Shown here in pieces: positions 1 to 12,713 of a DNA stretch of 64,000 nucleotides. The stretch comes from Nymphaea colorata. Taxonomy: Eukaryota > Streptophyta > Magnoliopsida > Nymphaeales > Nymphaeaceae. A program made the translations under genes and the position numbers. The stretch is from positions 2,234,503 through 2,298,502 of the forward strand of contig NC_045143.1 of the NCBI RefSeq assembly GCF_008831285.2, read 5' to 3'. The notes beneath the pieces were generated by a model that was not told the origin of the DNA, made no database searches, and saw only the letters and a list, made by a program, of their open reading frames with translations. Within the stretch, counting starts at the first letter, position 1. Every line of letters begins with the position of its first letter.

Positions 1-1190
1 AAACTGTGAATCTTTTTGGAGTTGGTGATCGGCTTGCCGGTAAATACAGTGGTGGAATGAAAAGGAGGCTGAGTGTTGCAATTGCACTTATTGGAGATCC
101 ACAAGTATGACTGGGTCCTCATACTTTCTATCTGTTGCAATTTTGTCCAGGAAAAGTTCTCAAAGTTTGTAAAAATCTTTTATAGGTCGTATATTTGGAT
201 GAGCCAACTACAGGACTGGATCCAGATTCAAGAAATTACTTATGGAATGTCATTAAACAAGCAAAGAAAAGCCGAGCAGTCATCCTCACAAGTATGCTTT
301 CAATTTTTTTCTTGCTATCTAAGCCACATGTTTCCCAGGACTTGATCTGATAAGCTAGAATAAGTATGTCTTTGCGGCTATGTTTCTGAATATATAGTCA
401 TCAAAATTTCACTTGGAGAAAAGAAAGTCATGTGAATTGTTAAACTTGCTTATGTGATTAATTTGTTTGACAAATGCAGCTCATTCCATGGAAGAGGCTG
501 AATATCTGTGTGACCGCCTTGGTATAATTGTTAAAGGCAATCTTCAATGCCTCGGAAGCTCAAAAGAGGTACATTTCCTACTTAAGAATGCAATATAAAT
601 TCTTCTGATCAACATCATCAATCTCTGGTTGGCACGCAGCTTGGTCATGATATGATCCTTCCATCTTAGGAAGCTTATTAATGAGACCTATTGTCACAAA
701 GCCTAGTTGAAATTAGTATGCTTGGCGAATTGGAGAATTTACTTAATTACATCATATGGATGTTATGCTGGATATAGTTGACTGCTATTCCATCTTAAGC
801 AAGTTCTTTGTTATTTTGCAAAATGAACTTCATTTTACAATAAATAGTAGCATGACGAGGTTTATGTTTTCATTATGCATCACTGTCAACATGCAGCTAA
901 GATCAAGGTATGGAGGATCATACCTCCTCACTGTGTCGACTGATCCAATGCAAGAGGCAGCTATTGAGGATATTATCCGTGGGCTTTCCCCAAATGCATT
1001 AGCTGTTTATAGAGTTTCGGGGACTCTGAAATTCAGACTGCCGAAGAGCGAAGTAAGAGTTTGTGACGTGTTTCAAGCAATGCAGATAGCAAAGCAGAGC
1101 ATTCTGGTCCATGCTTTTGGCTTGGCTGATTCATCTCTTGAGGAGGTCTTCTTTGAAGTTGTAAATGAAACACTAGGCATCACCAGTTGA
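1..1190 (+). CDS. ABC transporter A family member, 3' end (partial)
   Basis: Last four visible exons of a plant ABCA (ABC1/ATH-type) transporter, joined as 1-104, 186-291, 480-568 and 897-1190, all with GT-AG introns and one continuous frame of 196 codons plus TGA. The piece covers the second half of the nucleotide-binding domain: the signature [14 protein letters not shown], Walker B and D-loop [13 protein letters not shown], the H-loop in [17 protein letters not shown], then a C-terminal regulatory-like tail (RYGGSYLL ... [10 protein letters not shown]) typical of plant ABCA half-size members. Such proteins use ATP to move lipids or related hydrophobic substrates across membranes; this one's substrate cannot be read from sequence. 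The 5' part, with the membrane domain and Walker A, lies left of the window. A longer open frame from 756 runs into the last exon, but its first part is intron: the acceptor at 895-896 restores the family sequence. Confidence 0.93.
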
Positions 1191-3172
1191 AGCTGGTCCA
1201 TTACTCTCCAAGGTCAGCAATTCCTGGGGCATGGATCATATGTAGATTCTTTCTGCTGCTTCCTCATATCCGTACATTGACTTCTTGACGGTTCAATTTC
1301 TTGATATCGAGAAGAAAGAAACAAGATGTACAACCAGCTGGGACAAAGTACAGTGGCAGCAAAATTTAGGGAACAACTCCCTATGCTGCAAAGCTTGTAT
1401 AGCGATTCTTTTGGGGGAAAGTAAGCACCCTTGGACATTTCCTGGTAAACAGCAGGAAAGCCTTTTTGTGAATAATTTGTAGAGAATTTTTGAAAGATAT
1501 AACTCTCTCACAATTGACAGGAGGAAACTGGAGTAATTCTTTATACAATTGGAAACCCCCTTCAAATTGCATATTACTTCTTCGCTTTTTCGCAGTAATT
1601 TTGTTAGTCATTGTAGACTTTCGAATGGAAACCTGGAGGGTCTCCACTGACCTGGTCAAGTGGGTTACTCAAGGCATTAAAGGCCACAAAAACTTTGATA
1701 TCACAGTTAATGAATCCATTGTATCATGATCAAGGACGATGACAGAACTATTCTTGTAGAGATTCACATCACAAGATTGTAAGGGAAGATGCACAATGGG
1801 ATGTCCAAACCTGGCAGCAGTTCCAAGAATTGTAAAAAAAGAGAAAAACGGCCTTATCCATCATAAAGGGAGCCTGAATTAATTCTCACCACGCATTGGA
1901 CCTGCATATTATTTAGCTGTGCCTCCAAGATGAGCATTTTGCAGCCACAACATGCATAAGTAACAACGAAGAACAAGGCAAACGGACCCATTAATGAAAG
2001 GGCTTTACCTGCTATACTGTTGCAGAAGAGACGCTACTAGTTTTCTTACCAAAAACTGTTAGGACTCACCCTGCACGCAAGTCATAACCCTCCCTGGCCG
2101 ATTTCAGTTAAAAACTCCCAACAACCATGTGCTTGTCCTGTCACCTTGTCTTGAGGCCATCAGATCTTTCAGAGGAATTTATGTTAATTTTGGTCTGTCA
2201 AGAAGGTTGCCAACTGAACAATTGACATAACAGGCCAATGAACATTGAATAAACTGCAAAAAAAAAAAAGGATAAAAGGACAGAAAGAAAGAAATTTAAA
2301 TATAAAGCCAGAGAAACTGATCAATAAAATGGTCAAGTTACTAGCAACCAACAGGCAGAGGTAGGTAATAAAATAATTGAATGGGAAAATCCCTTATAAT
2401 CTCTGAATTCTATGTCTGTTAAAATTGCAAGGATCATAAATTCATGGATCTGATTTGGCCCGACTTTGAAGAAATGGGGAGAAATCCACTAAATCAGTCC
2501 TAAGATCTAAAATTGTAAATGTATAATTTTACGTTATCAAATGTTCAAATCTACGATCATGGGAGGATACCATCTTAAATCGGCGGACATGAAAATCGGA
2601 AACCTTGGCTTCAGATCCCTTGAAGGGTAATCAAACAGGTAGCTACCTCCTAAATTTGTAGAAGTGATTAGGTGGAAAAGACTGTTGGATTTTGACAATG
2701 CGATGCTATTCAATTGGTCCGAACTGATCCAGATAAATCTGCTTGGACTTTCAGATCGTAATTGCCTATATCGATGTCATGATCGAGGGATTCCCCAGTA
2801 TCTCATCACAGATTGTAAGTTTTCCCTTAATGAAAGACAAAATTCTCAGCAAACATTGGCATTAGCAAATACAACCAAAGAGAAAGTGAATATGGAAAAT
2901 GTTTTGCAATATCCCGAATATCTTGTGACGTGCCCTAAGCTGGTCATTAGGAGCGGCATTTTCTTGAAAATATTTCAATTCCATTACGAAAATTTGAAAA
3001 CTAACATACCAGTTCTTTTCGATTTTAGAAAACATTAGTTTCTGAGATTTTTTCCACGAAAAGTACTCTAATAACGTGAAATTTTCCGACTATGATAACC
3101 GGAATTCTAATGTTTTGACGGACATCCTCTGTCCGAAATCCCAAATATGGAAAAAAGAAATCAACTTGCACA
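1191..3172. other. ABCA 3' UTR and intergenic region
   Basis: Downstream of the ABCA stop. The first few hundred bases are probably 3' UTR. Short open frames on both strands lack homology, splice support or coding character. I see no RNA gene or transposon here. The last part upstream of 3172 should hold the promoter of the next + strand gene. Confidence 0.5.
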
Positions 3173-3289
3173 TTGTTTTGTGGACTACCAAAGTACAAAG
3201 CAGCTGCCGCTCCCAAACGCGACCTTGGAAAATCGAACCAGCATGAACCTCACGGGGCTTCAGTAACTCCCACGACGGACGACGGAGAG

Positions 3290-3291
<2 letters not shown>

Positions 3292-3331
<40 letters not shown>
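3292..3331. repeat. (GA)n microsatellite in 5' UTR
   Basis: About 40 bp of pure GA/AG dinucleotide ends one base before the ATG at 3332. GA/CT tracts are common in plant 5' UTRs and core promoters, and length changes here could affect expression. An in-frame ATG at 3173 would translate the tract as an Arg-Glu repeat, which I regard as an artefact. Confidence 0.9.
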
Positions 3332-3334
<3 letters not shown>

Positions 3335-5407
3335 GAATTGAAGGAGATAGAGGATGAGGGGGAAATCCACCCGAGCGGGGCAGACGAATCGCAATCCGCG
3401 GTCCCCAAAGCTGCCACCGACGTCCCGGACGTCAATTCGAATAGATCCTCGTCCCCAGAGATCGAAGTCCACCTCTTCCGCGGAGGTAAAGGTCCCATCG
3501 ATGTTTTCAAGTCGAAGCTCGGCGGGTGGGGTCAGGACAGCCTCGAAGTCCAGGATATCCTTGACAAGTACGGGTTCAAATCCATCTACGCCTTCAACCC
3601 CAGCTCCGGCCGCGGCGTTCCCATCCGTTTCAATCATAAAAATGGCCGATCGATCCTCCCTTACAGGCCTGGTGCGGTAATCTACGTCGACGGCGAACCT
3701 CGGGTAATCTTCTCGCTAATTTCTTACATGGGTGTTCTTTCGCTTCTCTTCTTCGGCTTTTGGATGAGAACCTTTGGTATTTGGATTGATCTTCTCCTTC
3801 TTCGTTCTTTCTCTAATTTTTTCAGTTCTATGATACTTGTTTTTGAGGCCATTTCGGTTTTGATCTAGCATATTAGTGCAGAGGAAAAGTTAAATCATTC
3901 GATCATTTGTTTGATTTATTTGCTGGTTTTCTTCTTTTTCCTTTCTTCCTTTGTTTTATCGGGGTATGTAATACGTCTCTGTAACAAAATTTTTGTCACT
4001 CGAATGTCAATCTTATGATATAGATTTCCAATTTCCATTCCTAAAGATATTCATCGTGTTTCTGTGAATGTATACTATAGGGTGAAGAGCGGCTAACCGA
4101 GCGAGATGTTTAGTCTATGATCTATATTTCCATATTCCTCGGAAACTTATGACTTGCTTAATTTCTAATGTATTTGTTGCATTTATTGAGTATAAAAATA
4201 ATTAGATGAGATGAGGAAAACACAAACTTAAGCTATCTATTTTGCGCATAGAGCGGTTTAACGCAGTAATATCTGGAGCGACTTAACAGAGACAACTGAG
4301 TTATAATCAAAAGGGAATCCTACAATGGGACAATATTACTCAGTCCAAGGCATGGTTATATTCATTAAGTAGAATTCTACATTTACTTGGAAAGCATGTA
4401 ACTTGCATCCAGAGTGGGAAATGTTCAGCGGTACAAGTTCTCCATTTCATTTCTGCTGCTCGTTTATCTTTTCCAGGTTAGAATTTCTTGGCTGTCATTT
4501 CTGTGATGACCTTATGTTTTCATATGATTTTGTAAAGTTTGAATTTCATGTTAGCATAGTTATCAGACATTTTCTTTGTTTCTCTTTCTTAGTCGAAATA
4601 GAGTATAAGAATTGATATGAACAACATTACAAATTGAAGATTTCTGTTGTATTTTGTGCCAATAACCATCAGCTATGACTGTTGTGCCATTGGAGAATTT
4701 CTGGTTTAAAGCAAGGGGAACTCTTGAAATAAATAGTGTCAGCTTCATGAACTTACAGAGAACCCGGGCATAGAATCATCCAACACAAGGGCATACCCCA
4801 TTACTCTAATTCTCGCAAGAATTGTTATCTTCAGTGTTGCTCTCGTCAGAGTCAACTTTTTGTGCCTTGCAAACCCCAAGCTTGCAAGTTTCTGCTCCTG
4901 CCATATGTTCAGTCATGTTTGTCTTTTGCCATTCCTTTCATTTAGCATTCTTTCTTGAAATTCTGTTGTCTTTATTGTTGTTTACTTTTTTTTCATGTTA
5001 AATTTTGATGTGATGAAATGAAATTCCAACTTGGGTACACCAGGCTACTTATTCCTATACCCAAACATTGGCTACAAAAACCGATTTGTTTGACTATAGT
5101 TATTGTCACGAGCTTGTTCTAATCTGACATTATACGGCAAGAGACGCCGAGCTGATCTGTTTTTTTTTTTTTTACTGTAAAATCAATTTGACAGGACTCA
5201 CTGATCAAGCCAATATCGAAAATCCTTCTTGGAGTCGCATTTCTCACTCTTCTCATATCAGTGTTTGTCAAGGAAACGCCGGCTTGGATCAAAAACTCAG
5301 ATTTTATGGGTAGGATGTTCCCTCCATGGGTTATTGCATGCATAGTTATTGTGTTCACTCGCCTGCGGAAGAGAACTCGCCAGTTTCTGAAAAGATACGG
5401 TTGGTGA
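3332..5407 (+). CDS. Small plant membrane protein of unknown function, two exons, 194 aa
   Basis: Exon 1 is 3332-3703 (124 codons) and exon 2 is 5195-5407 (70 codons plus TGA), with a phase-0 GT-AG intron of 1491 bp. The N-terminal third is acidic and low in complexity. A conserved-looking core follows (VHLFRGGKGPIDVFKSKLGG ... VQDILDKYGFKSIYAFNPSSG). The second exon begins DSLIKPISKILLGVAF and encodes two hydrophobic segments, about residues 131-149 and 166-181, separated by KETPAWIKN, and a basic tail (RLRKRTRQFLKRYGW). I recognise this as a plant-conserved uncharacterised membrane protein but cannot give it a reliable symbol or reaction. The start at 3332 directly follows the GA tract; the in-frame upstream ATG at 3173 adds 53 residues that are mostly repeat-encoded. 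Reading through the donor would give a 178-residue intron-retention form ending at 3868. Confidence 0.85.
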
Positions 5408-6903
5408 ATGGCGTACCTGTTATCCAGTTTGTATCTACTCTTGATGTGGCGCTGGCCCTGTGTCATCTCCCCTTCTTTGGGTCTTTGAATCCAGGCCATT
5501 GAATTCTCAGTCTGTACTGTCCTGCGAGTTGCAGGTTTTCTGGCTTCGATCTTTATGAGTTGATGAAAGAAATGAGTACTCTTGGAGTCAGAGAAACAGT
5601 GAAAATAAGTCTCTCTCTCTCCTCTTTCTTGAAAATTGCATTTTCCTTAGTAGACGTGCCCATTTTGAATCTGGTCGTTACATTATTGGTTCAAGCAGGT
5701 CTCATCGCCAAAGCTCTTGAAGTAAGATTCACATTGAGCTCATTTTGGAGGATAAAATTTCTTTGCCGTTTCCGTTTAGTACCAATTGAAATTGCTACTT
5801 ATCATAAATGATTATTATAGGCGGACCATCTCTTGAGGGGTGTTTCATAGGCTGGAAAAGAAACGAAGAAGAAAAAAATTTTCTGTTGTAATTGTAACGA
5901 AGAGGAAAAGATGGAAGTTTTCGTGGAGACGAAAAATTATTAAAAAAGAATAAAGTAGATTTCGACGTAAAAAAAGAAAAATTCTAAGAAAAGCATTTTC
6001 AATGTTTGATTCCTGGAATCGATGTGGAGATAAACTTCTCCAAGGAAGTACAGCACACCTGAGAAGCTTCTCTTCCCCACCTCATCAAACACCCCTTTAT
6101 ATATATTACTTACAGGTGCTAGTTTTCATCTTCCAAAGCATGTTGGGCGTCAATCTTATCTATGTGTTCAGAATGGTTCTTTCGTACAGAATAACCTCTC
6201 AAAGTATCTTCTCGACCAAATGAACGTGAAAATTTTAGCACTTGAACATAAACATTGTTCGTACTACCCATTGATTTTTAAAAGACTTCAAATCCCCACT
6301 TAGTTCATTATAGTCGGATTAAATTCCGTGTTCCCATAACAACAATTTAGATCACGTCTATGTGTTTTTCAAAAAAAAAAAAAAACCAAAGACAAGAAGA
6401 AAAATCAAAATCAAATGGTCCAAAAGGAACCAATCACTTTTAATCAAGGTCTCACATAAGACAGCTGGGTTTGATGGTTTTGTGGGCTGGCCGAGTGGAT
6501 AGTATGAAAACTGAGATTGCCCCTTCCTGCATGAAGACGAATCATACTGCTCCAGTGCAAAGCAGAGGCGAGTTGGCTGCATGAAGGAACGATGAAGGAT
6601 GCCTTAAATGAAGCTGAGTCATTAGCATTACGCAATTGAATAACCAACCACACAAAACTGAAGTTTTTTCTTCATAAAAGAATGGAAGTGAATAACATAT
6701 GAAAACTTAATTTCCAACTCAATCAATTGAGATATGCAACACTTAAAATGCAGATCTTTACATAAAGAAACGTATAACATGTAGTGGACGAATCCTTACT
6801 ATAAAACTGCGGGGATGAAACCCTTCATTTGAGATGACAATCGGAAGTTGTCACTAACTTTCATGCATGTGTAGTATTGCTTCCCGTTGCAACTTCTGTA
6901 CTA
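5408..6903. other. Convergent intergenic region and 3' UTRs
   Basis: Lies between the stop codons of two convergent genes (+ strand ending 5407, - strand ending 6904), so it should hold both 3' UTRs and poly(A) signals. Open frames here (for example 5560-5811) have no recognisable product. No mobile element was identified. Confidence 0.5.
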
Positions 6904-7786
6904 TCATACATTAATATCTGCACGTTTTGATTTCATGTTGCTGACATCTGGTAGTCCAGGCATAGAAAATCTTGGGATGCTGAAATTTTCTGATAGGGAG
7001 ATCGGTTGCTGAGGATACAATGTTGGAGGTGGAGTGAGATTTCGTTGAGCAGGAAGAGGAGGAAGGGCAGAGCTGAACCTGTAGTCCTCGCTGCTCAAGC
7101 TGCAACAAATAAGACAAGCAGAAACCGCATAAAAACGCCTGAAACCAGGGCTGGATATCAAGGACTCTGGTTTTTCAACTTCTGTACCGTCTAATATGAC
7201 TCAGCAGCAAAATATAGTGCATTGATCAACTCACATCACCAAATGTGATCAAATTCTTCGGACCCAGGAACAAAAATTTTAAGCATGTAACATTTTAAAT
7301 AAATACCATTATGGTAGAACATTAGAGAATGTGATTGTAGAACAAGCATGGATTGAACCTTGTACGAATATATACTGGTTCGTCTTCACTAATGCTGTCA
7401 CCGGATAGGTGAACTGGCTTTTGAGCTGGTGCAACTGACCATGATGGCTGCTTGGGGAGCTCATCTGGAAAATATCTCCTCCTTATCAACTGAGAGACGG
7501 GGAAAAACATAATCAGATACAGTTAAGATTTTTTTTTTTATATATATATATATATATATAAGCTTTAATCTCAAGAAACTCTTAGTTTATGCAATCCTAA
7601 TATGGCATCTTGTCCCTTAAGCACTAGTTTTGACCCCCCTAAACTCATAAAATGAGCAATATTCCAGACTGCTTCAGTCTTAACTCTTAAGTCATGCAAC
7701 TCATCTAGGATCTAAGTATATGAGTGAGCCTCAACCCAATTATTAGAAGCAAACTGGACCTCAGGAATTAAAAATGATAATCCAAA

Positions 7787-7819
<33 letters not shown>

Positions 7820-10800
7820 GAGAGAGAGAGAGGGAGAGAGAACAACAAGGTAATACACATACCAAGCGAAAGAACTTGATCACAGCTTCCTTGTCAAATC
7901 TTGCTTCCTTTGCTGCCTGCAAAGAAAGGATAAAATTTAGCATAGATTCATTTCTGGCATCATAAGAGGTCAGAAGGTCAATTAAATTTTTGTTGCTGCT
8001 AGAATAATTAAAGCAGAAATCCTGTCACATGCAAAAGTATGATCCCTCGTCAAATTTGACAATGCAGCCATGTGCATGCATGTTATATAGTTGGCAAGAC
8101 ATGAACAAGTTGCAAAATTAAAGAGTAAAAAGTGCTGACAAAACTCAATCACAAATTAAAGCATTTTTTGCAACTGCAAGACATTGATTATTTTAAAAAT
8201 CATGAAATGCTCATACACAGCAGCCATGATTTGGAGCTCTTGAAAAGACAACACATAACCACAAGCCAGTCTCTACTAAACAAACAAGATAGATGACAAA
8301 GGTAAAACAGATCCACAAAAAAAAAAGAAAAAAAGAAAAAAAAAAAGGGGACGTGAAAAGCATTGTTCCAAAAAGGTATACAGTTGACGTACTGAAGTGT
8401 TCAGAACTAAATCTAAGTCCTAATTCAACAAGCCATCTCTGTATCACATCTGGAACTTGTCAACTCTGCCTATGTGACAGCATTAGATTGTATTATGTAT
8501 TTTTTTCAAGTATGATAAAATACTAAAGCTTGCAGAGTTTGTTCCCATCCACCGAGATACCTTATCTTCTTCAGTAGTTGAATCCACAGCAGCCATGAAT
8601 ATCAGATCATGGTGCATTTTCTTACATAAGCACATTCAATATGTTTGGCTTTGACACTTATGGCCAGTAGTACAAGTGAAATTCTTTAACAAGAAGAAAG
8701 ATACTTACAGCAACAAGCCCAATGCTCCCAGGAAAGCTCTCTGTCAGAGGTATCTCCTCACTTGATGGAAGCAAACCTTGTTTCTCAACCCACTGGCGAG
8801 CTACATCAACTAAATTGCCACTGCTGCCCTTTGTTCTTTCACCAGCAACATCAACTTTGTTGCCAATTACAATATAAGGAACGGGAAGACCACCTGGTCC
8901 TCCAGAACCAAGAGGAGCAGAAAAAGTTCCTGTTGTGGCAACTTCGAGAGCCCACTTTTGCAAGCTTGCTTTGGTCCTTCTCTGTGAGAGGTCATGTACA
9001 AATATTACACCTGCACATGAAAATCCATGAAAAATTAGTCTTTGACTGGCATACAAAAAATCTAAATCATAGACAAAAAAGTATATTATAACTCCAAAAT
9101 AATAACTTCATTGACCAATTTAGCATTTCCATTCTAGTTTCTTTTCTGACATTCTTATCCTAGGAGATAACAGTCCACCTGCAAGTGTTAAGATCTAATG
9201 CCAAGGGAGGGAAAAAGACAGGCAAAAACTAATGAGGTAAGTAAAGAAGAGACGCATCACTCGAGGGCACAGTAAGGACCATATGAGAACCAGGTAGAGC
9301 GCAGAAAAGATACTTCTGAGGAACGGTGTGCATCATAATTTAAATACAATACATGTCATATAATTAACTAAATTGACAGAACAGAGAAAATACATGGTCC
9401 ATCTTCAGATGAGACAGCTGGCCTTACTTTTGGAACTCTTGAACAGCTGAGAATATGTAGTGGAATCAAAACTCATTGACTCAGCATTGAACTTTCCAGT
9501 TTATACTCTAAACCTTAATTTATTCCACATGCAACCTTGACCAGCAGACTTAAAACACGGAAAAAAATAAGCACTTGAAAATAAGATAGTACACGACATC
9601 AGAAATTACATCTGAAATCCCTAAAAAAAAAGTTCTAAGGTTGTAGATCTAACAAAACTCGGAAAACCATAAGAGAGAAAAGAAAAAATATGAAAGTGAA
9701 ACTGATACTTGCATTTACTGGTCTCATTAAAGCTGGGTTCCGCACTTACTTACATGAAAGAATGTTTTGAATCAAGAAATAATTTTTGAAGTAGATAGAT
9801 GAATGAGGTATCTGCTCCCGCTGTATCATATGCTAAAAAATGGTTGCATATGTAAAAAAGGACTAGTATTTTTAGCATATGTTAGAAGATATTAGTGTAT
9901 GAATAAGCAATTTCTCACCATTGATTTGTGTGTAAAAAAGAGAACGACAGTCTTTGTATCGTTCGTGTCCTGAAACGTCCCACAGTTCAACAAAGAAATC
10001 CCTTCCACAATCCCCATTCATACTACTGGAAGAGCTGGCAGAACTTCCATAGGTGATGTGCTGGATACGAAAGCAGAAGAAAACCATCTCAGCGAAGAGT
10101 CAAAAACTGAAAGGAAGTTCATCGGCTCATTAGAAACATTCACCTTAACATCAACTGTACACCCAACTGTCTGTCGAGGGCGAGAAATGGCAGAACCTTT
10201 AGCTATTAGGTGAACAAGAGAAGTTTTGCCAACACCTGCCAAAAGAATAGAACAGGACGTATAACTCGTTGATACAAAGATTGGGTACTGTCACGAAAAG
10301 AAAAGAAAAGAGAGAGATCCGCGAATATGTCGCCTTAAAAGCAGGCATCCTATGGTAAATTCATCAGATTTTTCCTTAAAACTACAGTTTAAGACGCTGA
10401 TATCGCTTCCACTGTGTGCTTGAACATCATCTCGCACACAGTTGCTAAAAAATGGAGAAACACAATATAGTATCATGTAATCCACAAAGCCCATCACCAA
10501 ACACCACTCAAATCTTTCAAAATTATTAACACTTCGTTTGATCTTTTCCAGCTTCCAAGTAGGCAAGGTCAAACAGTTTACTTGCAAATGCAGATGCTAC
10601 CAATCAGAAAAACAAAGTCACTTTCCGGTATCTTCACGGTATTTTCTATATATTACTCCATTAGGACAAAGAAGCAAGCACGACGCACCCGTAAATTTAA
10701 GTTAACAATACAAAGAGAAAGAAATCCTTATTAACGTCATGAGATTTTCGATGACGACTAATTTTACGAACAAAGAAAAGCTAATCTCTCTGTTGATCCA

Positions 10801-11026
10801 ATAACTGCCTTCCCAAAATAATAAACCACCAAATAACCAAACGACAATTCCTTAGGATGAAGGTGAACTCCCAGATTCAATTGCCAATAGAAATAAGCAA
10901 GAAAGAAAGCCTGTTAGGATCTGAAACGAAAAAATTACCTGAATCACCAACTACGAGAACCCGCACCTGCCCACAAGGAGACACTCCATTCTGCTCCTTC
11001 TCCCTTTCTCTTTCCCTCCAAAACAT
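6904..11026 (-). CDS. LIP1: LIP1-type atypical small GTPase, seven exons, 334 aa
   Basis: Exons on the - strand are 11026-10939, 10235-10144, 10060-9919, 9010-8709, 7916-7863, 7489-7359 and 7099-6904, giving 1005 nt with all junctions in frame. The product is collinear with Arabidopsis LIGHT INSENSITIVE PERIOD1, a Rab-like GTPase that acts on the circadian clock and its light input. Visible motifs: MFWREREREKE start, P-loop GDSGVGKTS (27-35), a Ser-rich insert (66-73), G3 as WDVSGHERYKD (87-97), SLFYTQINGVIFVHDLSQRR, G4 NKVD (158-161), a Pro-rich PPLPAQRNLTPPPTLYPQQP stretch and the end SKRADINV. The switch-II Gln of normal Rab proteins is His (SGHE), and the C terminus has no prenylation cysteine, as in LIP1. 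Length is close to the family's usual 340 or so residues. The ATG at 11026 gives the family N terminus. Identity rests on remembered family sequence. Confidence 0.93.
7531..7561. repeat. (T)n(TA)n microsatellite in LIP1 intron 5
   Basis: A short T run followed by about ten TA units, just upstream (gene sense) of exon 6. No function is implied. Confidence 0.85.
7788..7842. repeat. Compound (CA)n(TA)n(GA)n microsatellite in LIP1 intron 5
   Basis: CA, TA and GA tracts follow each other directly, about 20 bp inside the donor of the exon 5-exon 6 intron. Open frames through this tract on both strands are repeat artefacts. Confidence 0.9.
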
Positions 11027-12690
11027 CTTCCCGCACAAAATTCTACCTCCTTATCAATGGAATCTCGTGCACCCACCAGAGTAATCGCAAGAAAAAACCC
11101 CAGAAATCATGTCCCCGCTATTCGGACAGATCCCACGAACAGCAAACAGGTCCTTTAACAAATCTAAACTCCATTGATAAATCCAACACTACCAAGAATC
11201 GTCCAGATCCCCAGAAAAACCAGCAGATCTCCACACTGAACTACAAAATTATGAAAAATATTTCTTCAACAGCACTTCTTTGTAACAAGCTACAGCGGAT
11301 CGGGGATTCATTTGCAATTCTAGCCAGTACCCACATCCAAACTCAAAAGCAATAAGTTAGAGCCATTGGTACGAATGAAGAGTCCGTTCCTACGAAAGGG
11401 AATGAACAAGGGAACAACAAATTTGAGCCTTTTGGAGCAAAAACAGCCAAATTCCCACCAAATTACTATTGTGAATCCAAACAACGTGATCAATAAGTTG
11501 GGCAAAATGGGAACACTAAATTGGGCCTCAAAACGGTGAAACCAAGAAAAAGGGAGAAATAGTTGAAATACGATTCTGATATTGGATTCACGGGTATGCG
11601 TGAAATGAAATCCAACATGAGGATCCACATATTGTGATGCTGTTTTGGATATGGATCTAAAAAAGAAACCAAATAGCAAATTTACCAGGCCCCTGATACT
11701 TTTAAGCATCTTCTCATTTAGAACTCATGTCTGACACTAACTGAATTTGCATCAAACAATTCCATGTTTACTCAATAGTTTAACTTGAAATACACATGTT
11801 TTACATCTGAATCCTGCATCTCTAAATAACTATACTAGTATTATAAAAATCTGAAAATGACTCGAATTGGTCGGACTGCCATTTCACTCGAATCACTCGT
11901 GAATCAATAAAAAATATTGTAGTATTCGTCTTTTGAAAGTAAATAAGTAAATGATGCGTGGAAATAATTAAAACAAGTGATTAAATATTTATAACAGTAA
12001 GTGGTGATTTGCAGGAGGTGAAGCCACTCTGGTTTCCCCTATCTTCAAGGTTTATGGTTGTTTGGAGGTCTCGTAGTTCTATTTTATACATTTTAACTTG
12101 CTTATTGTATATGTCACTGTTTGTAGTTTGGATGAACAACATCCACAAGAATGGAGTTGGTCGACCAGCTATGCTATGCTCTTCAAATCCCGTAAAAAAA
12201 AAGTTGCCTTGAAAGTTCATATCGGAGCACCATGTGAAGTTGGGATTTGGAATCAAATTATTAGATACCTTCCCAATTTGCATCTACGCCACCCAACTGA
12301 TATCTCATGCTTCTGCAGTTTATTTAAACAAAATTAACTTTTATTAGTATAATTATCTTTTTTTAAAATGCTTTGCAAGATTCTATGATGGATGGAGAAA
12401 CTCCATAATTGTTGGTCATAACTTCGACGTCTTACCCAACGTGATGTGGGGTACCCTTTCCCTTGATCCACCTAAAAGCAGGAGCGTCATTTTGGTGCAT
12501 GTTATTTCGACATAATGTCTTTGAAATATGATAGATGAATGGCAAATATATGGTGTAACGCATTCGATTACCGTGACGAGACATCCAAGTTCACAACAAA
12601 TTTACGCACCAAATAATTATTTTTCCCGCACAACAAATCCTGTGTGTATTCATCGGGACAACCCGTCTAGTTTTCCCCTCAAAAAGGAAA
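11027..12690. other. LIP1 5' UTR, promoter and intergenic DNA
   Basis: Upstream of the LIP1 start. The first stretch after 11026 is likely 5' UTR. A 129-residue - strand open frame at 11320-11709 shows no recognisable domain. Around 12000-12340 there are short overlapping + strand frames without a known match. No confident promoter motif was assigned. Confidence 0.4.
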
Positions 12691-12694
12691 ACTC

Positions 12695-12713
12695 GCTCTC
12701 TCTCTCTCTCTCT
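12695..12713. repeat. (CT)n microsatellite
   Basis: A short pure CT tract. A - strand open frame across it reads as Arg-Glu repeats and was not taken as a gene. Confidence 0.85.

Noticed and set aside
1285-1729. Short frames on both strands just after the ABCA stop
   Set aside because: They fit 3' UTR and overlap each other; no domain or splice evidence.
3173-3510. Open frames through the GA tract with Arg-Glu or Ser-Leu repeats on both strands
   Set aside because: They exist only because a dinucleotide repeat has no stops; the real start is the ATG at 3332 after the tract.
8293-8526. Lys-rich frame in a LIP1 intron
   Set aside because: Produced by an A-rich tract within an intron.
11320-11709. 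129-codon - strand frame upstream of LIP1
   Set aside because: No recognised domain and low-complexity Phe-rich composition; more likely promoter or 5' UTR intron.
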